The position numbers and the translations under genes were made by a program. A stretch of 9,565 bases of DNA. Origin: Deltaproteobacteria bacterium RIFCSPLOWO2_02_FULL_57_26 (GTDB lineage: Bacteria > Desulfobacterota > Binatia > UBA9968). Under the pieces are notes generated by a model. The model was given only the letters and a program-made list of their open reading frames with translations, had not been told where the DNA came from and searched no databases. The DNA is taken from positions 1 to 9,565 of the forward strand of contig MGSI01000011.1 in NCBI GenBank assembly GCA_001798455.1. Direction: 5' to 3'. Below are positions 5,571 to 9,565 of this stretch, in pieces. How positions within the stretch are numbered: the first letter of the stretch is position 1; each line of letters opens with the position of its first letter.

Positions 5571-6838
5571 AAGCTGTCCACGAAATTCCTGTCCGGGACG
5601 CTTGGAAAACGGATCGAGCCGCATACGATGTAACCAAGATCAGAGAGGACTTCCCGATCTTGAAGCGCAAGGTCCATGGGAAGCCGCTGGTCTATCTGGA
5701 CAACGCGGCCACGACCCAGAAGCCAATGTTGGTCGTGGATACGTTGCACGCCTATTACACGGCCGAGAACTCCAACGTGCACCGCGGGATTCATTTCCTG
5801 AGCGAGCAGGCCACGACGGCCTACGAGGGAGCGCGCGCCAAGGCCAAGGGTTTTCTGGATGCCTCGGATACGCGCGAGATCGTTTTCGTTCGGGGCACGA
5901 CCGAGGCCATCAACCTGGTGGCCCAGAGCTACGGACGGGCCTTTATCAAGCAGGGCGATGAAATCATCATCTCCGCGATGGAGCACCATTCCAATATCGT
6001 CCCATGGCAGATCCTCTGCGAGCAAGTGGGCGCCATGCTCCGGGTCATTCCCATCAATCACGATGGGGAGTTGCTGATGAACGAATTTGAGAGGTTGCTG
6101 AATGAAAAGACGAAGTTTGTCTCCGTGGCTCACGTGTCGAACGCGCTCGGCACAGTCAACCCGGTGAAGGAGATCGTCCAGATGTCGCACCGGTTGGGTG
6201 TCCCGGTTCTCCTCGACGGGGCTCAAGCGGCGCCCCATATGAAAGTGGATGTCCAGGAGCTGGATTGCGATTTTTATGCCTTTTCGGGTCACAAAGTTTA
6301 CGGCCCTACCGGCATCGGTATTCTTTACGGCAAGGCTCGGTTGCTCGAGGCCATGCCTCCGTATCAGGGCGGAGGCGACATGATCAGTTTGGTGACGTTT
6401 GAGAAAACGCACTACAACGAGTTGCCCTACAAGTTCGAGGCAGGAACCCCCCACATAGCGGGGGTGATCGGTCTGGGAGCAGCGATCGACTATGTGAACG
6501 CCATCGGGATGGCAGGCATCAGCGCTCACGAGCGCGAATTATTGGCCTATGCGACCGGGGAGCTCTCTCCGATCGCGGGCTTGAGGATCATCGGGACAGC
6601 CAGGGAGAAGGCCGGAGTTCTATCGTTTGTGCTGGAGGGGGTTCACCCGCACGACATCGGAACGGTGGTGGATCGCGAGGGTGTCGCGATCCGCGCGGGC
6701 CATCACTGCGCCATGCCGGTGATGCAGCGCTTCGGCGTGCCCGCGACTGCCAGGGTCTCTTTTGGCCTCTATAACACCAAAGAAGAGGTGGATGGGCTCG
6801 TGAAGGCCATCCATAAGGTGATCCAGGTATTCGGTTAA
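5567..6838 (+). CDS. sufS: cysteine desulfurase SufS (group II)
   Basis: A 423-residue PLP enzyme that takes sulfur from cysteine as a persulfide and passes it to SufU for cluster assembly. Visible features are YLDNAATTQKP (43-53), MEHHSNIVPW (138-147), DGAQ with D218 and Q220 contacting PLP, SGHKVYGPTGIG with the PLP lysine K243, and RAGHHCAMP with the active-site cysteine C381 in the short loop typical of SufS rather than IscS. R396 in ARVSFGLYNT fits the substrate-carboxylate arginine. The ATG lies inside ATGA, sharing three bases with the sufD end, so translation is probably coupled. The reading frame stays open upstream to 5081, but that stretch overlaps sufD and is not protein-like. The extra N-terminus (about 25 residues before IREDFPIL) is slightly long, though nothing better placed is available as a start. 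Confidence 0.96.
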   Translation: MKAVHEIPVRDAWKTDRAAYDVTKIREDFPILKRKVHGKPLVYLDNAATTQKPMLVVDTLHAYYTAENSNVHRGIHFLSEQATTAYEGARAKAKGFLDASDTREIVFVRGTTEAINLVAQSYGRAFIKQGDEIIISAMEHHSNIVPWQILCEQVGAMLRVIPINHDGELLMNEFERLLNEKTKFVSVAHVSNALGTVNPVKEIVQMSHRLGVPVLLDGAQAAPHMKVDVQELDCDFYAFSGHKVYGPTGIGILYGKARLLEAMPPYQGGGDMISLVTFEKTHYNELPYKFEAGTPHIAGVIGLGAAIDYVNAIGMAGISAHERELLAYATGELSPIAGLRIIGTAREKAGVLSFVLEGVHPHDIGTVVDREGVAIRAGHHCAMPVMQRFGVPATARVSFGLYNTKEEVDGLVKAIHKVIQVFG

Positions 6839-7290
6839 TGTCGGATATCAGCGAACTCTACCAGGAGGTGATCCTGGATCACAATAAAAGCCCGCGTAAC
6901 TTCCGTAAGTTGGAAGACGCGAACCGGAAGGCGGACGGCTACAATCCGCTTTGCGGGGATCAGATTACCGTTTACCTCAAGATGGAGGATGGCGTCATTA
7001 AGGAAGTTGCCTTTCAGGGATCGGGGTGCGCGATTTCCAAAGCTTCGGCGTCTATGATGACGGCGAGCGTTAAGGGAAAGACGGAGATCGAAGCGGAGCA
7101 GATGTTCGATGAGGTCCATAAAATGCTCACGGGAGAATTGAATCCTAAAGCTGGTCTCGAGAAGATGGGGAAGTTGGCCGCGCTCTCGGGGGTCTGTAAT
7201 TTTCCCGCGCGCGTGAAGTGCGCCAGCCTATCCTGGCATACCCTCCGGGCGGCGCTGAAAGGCGAACAGGGGCTGGCGTCGACGGAATGA
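6838..7290 (+). CDS. sufU: SufU, zinc-dependent sulfur-transfer partner of SufS
   Basis: A 150-residue protein of the SufU branch of the IscU fold. SufU accepts the persulfide sulfur from SufS and stimulates its activity. The zinc ligands of the family are present: C39 and D41 in NPLCGDQ, C64 in GSGCAISKAS, and C128 in CNFPARVKCASLSW. The roughly 20-residue insertion between the second and third cysteine regions (about 96-118) and the CX7C spacing of C120/C128 match SufU rather than the scaffold IscU. The ATG uses the last A of the sufS stop (TAATG), a one-base overlap implying translational coupling and a fixed ratio to SufS. The pairing sufS-sufU is typical of Gram-positive and many uncultured lineages and is absent from E. 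coli, which uses SufE. Confidence 0.95.
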   Translation: MSDISELYQEVILDHNKSPRNFRKLEDANRKADGYNPLCGDQITVYLKMEDGVIKEVAFQGSGCAISKASASMMTASVKGKTEIEAEQMFDEVHKMLTGELNPKAGLEKMGKLAALSGVCNFPARVKCASLSWHTLRAALKGEQGLASTE

Positions 7291-7323
7291 ATGAGTGGGC
7301 ATGAAGCGACATCAAAAGGCTTG

Positions 7324-7331
7324 AAAGGGAG
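7324..7331 (+). promoter_or_regulatory. ribosome binding site deciding the sufT start
   Basis: AAAGGGAG lies 7 bases before the ATG at 7339. The earlier in-frame ATG at 7291, which abuts the sufU stop, has only GACGGA in front of it. The later start also gives an N-terminus (MKRDEPTRLRRDCEA) that fits known SufT proteins better. Confidence 0.5.
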
Positions 7332-7338
7332 CGATCCG

Positions 7339-7896
7339 ATGAAAAGGGATGAACCCACGAGGCTGAGACGCGATTGCGAGGCAACTTTGATCCCTACCGG
7401 GGAGAAAGTCAAGTTGCAGGCGGGAAGTCAGGTATGGGTGACCCAGTTACTGGGCGGGAGCTTCACCGTGATGACGGAGCGAGGCTCCATGGTCCGTATC
7501 GGCGGCATGGATGCCGACGCCCTGGGGTTATCGTCGCCCCCGTTGCCGCCAGGCGCAACCTCTACACCGGAAGAGAGTCCGGCGAATATCGAGGAGCGGA
7601 TTTGGGATCAGCTCAAAACCTGCTTTGATCCGGAGATTCCCGTCAATATCGTTGACCTGGGGCTTGTCTACCAATGCCTCGTCACTCCTGGCGCGCGGGG
7701 CGGGAGCAAAGTCCAGGTCAGATTCACATTGACGGCGCGAGGCTGCGGTATGGGCGAGATTCTTAAGGAGGATATCCGGAACAGGATTTCGAGCGTTCCT
7801 GGCGTCCAAGAGGTCGACGTGGAACTGGTCTGGGATCCCCCTTGGGATCAAAGCAAGATATCCCGGGAGGCCAAGCTGCAGCTCGGTATGGTGTAG
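7339..7896 (+). CDS. sufT: SufT, long-form DUF59/MIP18 iron-sulfur assembly protein
   Basis: From the preferred start this is a 185-residue protein (201 if the ATG at 7291 is used). SufT proteins assist iron-sulfur maturation, chiefly when demand is high; the exact step is unsettled. The N-terminal domain (about 10-65) contains RDCEATLIPTGEKVKLQAGS and a QLLGGSFTVMT-VRIGGMDADALG segment, characteristic of the long SufT form. A proline-rich linker (SSPPLPPGATSTPEES) leads to the DUF59 domain (about 85-185). That domain has CFDPEIPVNIVDLGLVY, the conserved-cysteine loop ARGCGMGEIL (C136) and the closing VWDPPWDQSKISREAKLQLG. C136 is the best candidate for metal or cluster contact. It is the fifth gene of the operon and is followed after 15 bases by a second DUF59 gene of similar sequence. 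Confidence 0.88.
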   Translation: MKRDEPTRLRRDCEATLIPTGEKVKLQAGSQVWVTQLLGGSFTVMTERGSMVRIGGMDADALGLSSPPLPPGATSTPEESPANIEERIWDQLKTCFDPEIPVNIVDLGLVYQCLVTPGARGGSKVQVRFTLTARGCGMGEILKEDIRNRISSVPGVQEVDVELVWDPPWDQSKISREAKLQLGMV

Positions 7897-7911
7897 GAGC
7901 ACGACGGACAG

Positions 7912-8235
7912 ATGGAGGTGGTTATGGAGGCTACTATTATAGAGGCAGAGGTGATCGAAGCTCTGCGCTCCTGTTTCGATCCGGAAATCCCAGTCAACAT
8001 CTATGAGCTAGGATTGATTTATGATGTGAAGGTCGATCCCTCGGGCGCGGTCGGAATCCGAATGACCCTCACCTCCCCCCATTGTCCGGCCGCGCAATCA
8101 CTGCCCTCAGAAGCGGAGGCCAAGGCGAAGGCCGTTCCCGGCGTAACCGATGTCAAGGTCGAGGTTGTCTGGGATCCGCCCTGGGATCCGAGCAGGATGT
8201 CCGACGCCGCCAAGCTCCAGCTCGGAATGCTGTGA
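7912..8235 (+). CDS. stand-alone DUF59/MIP18 iron-sulfur assembly protein
   Basis: A 107-residue single-domain protein of the MIP18/PaaD-like (DUF59) family, whose members support maturation of iron-sulfur proteins. Its domain repeats that of the preceding SufT: CFDPEIPVNIYELGLIYDV near the start, the cysteine loop LTSPHCPAAQSLP (C58), and VVWDPPWDPSRMSDAAKLQL at the end. The cysteine loop differs (HCPAAQ against GCGMGE), which suggests the two proteins have separate partners. An in-frame ATG at 7924 (M5) has GGAGGT four bases upstream, while the ATG at 7912 has GGAG about 12 bases upstream, so 7924 is a real alternative; the domain is complete either way. It is the last gene of the suf operon, before a hairpin at 8236-8275. 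Confidence 0.88.
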   Translation: MEVVMEATIIEAEVIEALRSCFDPEIPVNIYELGLIYDVKVDPSGAVGIRMTLTSPHCPAAQSLPSEAEAKAKAVPGVTDVKVEVVWDPPWDPSRMSDAAKLQLGML

Positions 8236-8275
8236 CGCTCTGGCTCCGAGGCAAAAAGCGTTTTGGAGCCGAGCG
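8236..8275 (+). terminator. putative hairpin terminator closing the suf operon
   Basis: Immediately after the last stop codon, CGCTC-T-GGCTCC (8236-8247) pairs with GGAGCCGAGCG (8265-8275), with one bulged T. An inner CAAAA (8252-8256)/TTTTG (8261-8265) pairing can extend it. Only a short TTTT (8284-8287) follows some bases downstream, so intrinsic termination may be weak. The hairpin is seen; termination is inferred from its position. Confidence 0.45.
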
Positions 8276-8323
8276 AAGGATGATTTTGTTACGGTGGTGG
8301 GTTAGCCACCGGGTCGCGGATCC

Positions 8324-8330
8324 AGAGGAA
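8324..8330 (+). promoter_or_regulatory. ribosome binding site deciding the TTG start of the SagB-type gene
   Basis: AGAGGAA stands 7 bases before TTG at 8338. It is the only well-placed ribosome binding site between the in-frame stop at 8281-8283 and the first conserved residues of the dehydrogenase, so it supports the unusual start codon. Confidence 0.5.
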
Positions 8331-8337
8331 CCACTTC

Positions 8338-9565
8338 TTGAGAAACGCTGATCTCCAAGCCACCTGGGATTACCATAACGGAACCAAGCACTCTTACCTG
8401 AGCGTCCGGACGAACCCGCACTTTCTGGACTGGGAAAATCAACCCCTACCTTTTAAAATCTATCCCAAACTCGATCCCATCCCGCTGCCCGAGCCTCGTG
8501 GGTCCTCCAAAATGGCAGCGCTTCTGGCCGTCTCAGCCAGGGTCTCGGGTCCCACCGGGGAATCCGTTCCTGGGATTCAAACGATCGCCGACATATTTTA
8601 CTTTTCGGCCGGCATCATGAAGCGCAAGCGCTACCCCGGCGGGGAGATGTTCTTTCGCGCTGCCGCCTGCACCGGGGCGCTTTATCACATCGATCTGTAT
8701 CTCGTCTGCGCGGATCTTCCGGGCTTGGAGGCGGGCGTATATCACTTCGGACCTCATGATTTTTCCCTGAGGAGGCTGCGCCAGGGAGACTATCGGGCTG
8801 TCCTCGCCCAGGCGAGCGGGGAGGAGCCCTCGGTCTGCAGCGCCCCGGCGCTGATTGTTTGTGCGTCGACCTACTGGCGGAATGCTTGGAAGTATCAGAG
8901 CCGCGCCTACCGTCACTGTTTCTGGGACAATGGGACCATTCTCGCGAATCTGCTCGCGGTCGGCGCTGCGCGCGACTTGCCGGCCTCGGTCGTCGCCGGC
9001 TTCGTAGACGGCGAAGTGAGATGCCTGCTCGGCCTCGATAACGAGCGCGAAGGCGCTCTGGCGCTCGTGCCGGTAGGTCGTCTGTCCACTGCCATGAGGG
9101 AATCCCCGCCCGCGATGGAACCACTGAACCTGGAGACGTTGCCGCTGTCGAAAAGTGAGGTGGATTATCCGGCGATCCGCGCGATGCACTCGGCCTCGTC
9201 CCTGGAGAGGGCCGGGGAAGTGGCGGTATGGCGCGAAAAAGATTCTAGCTTCGCTTCAAGTAAGGGAGAGAACTCGACCGCGCGCCTCCTCTCGAAAAGC
9301 CGCTTATATCCGCTTCAGCCGCTTGCGGACCAAGAGATCCCTACCGACGACGTCGAGGAGGTCATCGGCCGGCGCGGGTCAACCCGCCACTTCTCCCGCG
9401 ACTCGATTTCGCTGGAACAGCTCTCCACCGTGCTCGATCGGGTGACGCGAGGAATTCCCGCCGACTTTCTCCCAGCCGGGGGGCCAGCGCTCAATGACCT
9501 CTACCTGATCGTCAACGCCGTCGAGGGCTTGCCGCCCGGCGCCTACGTGTTTCGCCGCGACCGCA
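8338..9565 (+). CDS. SagB/ThcOx-type FMN-dependent dehydrogenase, tandem nitroreductase domains, 3' end missing
   Basis: At least 409 residues are visible and the frame is open at the right edge. SagB-type enzymes are FMN flavoproteins; the characterised ones oxidise azolines to azoles in thiazole/oxazole-modified peptides, while many genomic relatives, including long two-domain forms like this, have no assigned substrate. The N-terminus has DYHNGTKHSYLS (12-22) and PHFLDWENQPLPFKIYP. In domain 1, a GGEMFFRAAACTGALYHIDL stretch (101-120) is the FMN/substrate region. WKYQSRAYRHCFWDNGTILA (184-203) carries the K185-Y186 pair and the R-Y-R pattern that, from memory, match the catalytic Lys-Tyr of azoline oxidases. 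Domain 2 begins near RRGSTRHFSRDSISLEQLSTVL (345-366). The start is TTG at 8338, chosen because the frame has a stop at 8281, no ATG before the conserved N-terminus, and a good ribosome binding site. No YcaO protein or precursor peptide is in view, so a peptide-modifying role cannot be claimed. Confidence 0.8.
   Translation, partial: MRNADLQATWDYHNGTKHSYLSVRTNPHFLDWENQPLPFKIYPKLDPIPLPEPRGSSKMAALLAVSARVSGPTGESVPGIQTIADIFYFSAGIMKRKRYPGGEMFFRAAACTGALYHIDLYLVCADLPGLEAGVYHFGPHDFSLRRLRQGDYRAVLAQASGEEPSVCSAPALIVCASTYWRNAWKYQSRAYRHCFWDNGTILANLLAVGAARDLPASVVAGFVDGEVRCLLGLDNEREGALALVPVGRLSTAMRESPPAMEPLNLETLPLSKSEVDYPAIRAMHSASSLERAGEVAVWREKDSSFASSKGENSTARLLSKSRLYPLQPLADQEIPTDDVEEVIGRRGSTRHFSRDSISLEQLSTVLDRVTRGIPADFLPAGGPALNDLYLIVNAVEGLPPGAYVFRRDR

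Noticed and set aside
5450..6529. 359-codon open frame on the minus strand
   Set aside because: It is antisense to sufS, which has all catalytic residues. No ribosome binding site or domain supports it.
8292..8311. 6-bp stem (CGGTGG/CCACCG, 8-base loop) upstream of the SagB-type gene
   Set aside because: Short stem, no T-run, no conserved riboswitch pattern, and expected by chance in GC-rich DNA.
8082..8351. Plus-strand open frame spanning the end of the MIP18 gene and the intergenic gap
   Set aside because: It overlaps a well-supported gene in another frame, crosses the hairpin and has no recognisable motif.
1..9565. Search for a novel defence, mobile or CRISPR-like system
   Set aside because: No repeats with spacers, integrase, transposase, toxin-antitoxin pair, tRNA or attachment-site duplication was seen. 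The genes are mostly housekeeping families.

Overview
The window looks like bacterial chromosome from a GC-rich, probably uncultivated Gram-negative lineage. Three things point this way. There is a coenzyme F420 biosynthesis gene (cofH). A secreted receptor of the tripartite tricarboxylate transporter (Bug/TctC) type starts at the left edge. A complete-looking SUF tail (sufC-sufD-sufS-sufU-sufT plus a MIP18 protein) sits under an Rrf2 repressor. This combination would suit Methylomirabilota/Rokubacteria, Binatota or Tectomicrobia-like bacteria, but that assignment is an inference from gene content and is weak.

Left part (1-2785), minus strand. Read in transcription order, the genes are peptide deformylase (def), the F420 radical-SAM enzyme cofH, an unrecognised 196-residue protein with two membrane segments, and the first 49 codons of a Bug/TctC-type periplasmic receptor that leaves the window. 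The 196-residue gene has no ribosome binding site. A good -35/-10 pair sits so close to its ATG that the mRNA should be leaderless or nearly so.

Middle part (2786-8235), plus strand. An Rrf2-family regulator is preceded by a perfect 10-bp inverted repeat lying exactly between a -35 and a -10 box, a layout expected of an autorepressor. Downstream is a tightly packed iron-sulfur assembly operon. SufC is the ATPase, SufD the scaffold partner, SufS the cysteine desulfurase and SufU its zinc-dependent sulfur-transfer partner. Two consecutive DUF59/MIP18-domain proteins follow (long-form SufT and a stand-alone MIP18 protein). sufD/sufS overlap by 3 bases, sufS/sufU by 1 base, and the sufU stop abuts the SufT frame. 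The notable gap is sufB, the main SUF scaffold, which is absent from the place it usually occupies between the regulator and sufC.

Right part (8236-9565). A hairpin closes the suf operon. After it a SagB/ThcOx-type dehydrogenase (tandem nitroreductase domains) runs off the right edge. It appears to start at a TTG codon with a well-placed ribosome binding site, so an ATG-only search would miss its true start.

No tRNA, rRNA, CRISPR array, insertion sequence or phage gene was seen. The window is mostly housekeeping. Its points of interest are the operator layout, the regulator's unusual cysteine spacing, the sufB-less operon, the tandem DUF59 pair, the leaderless gene and the TTG-started SagB protein.
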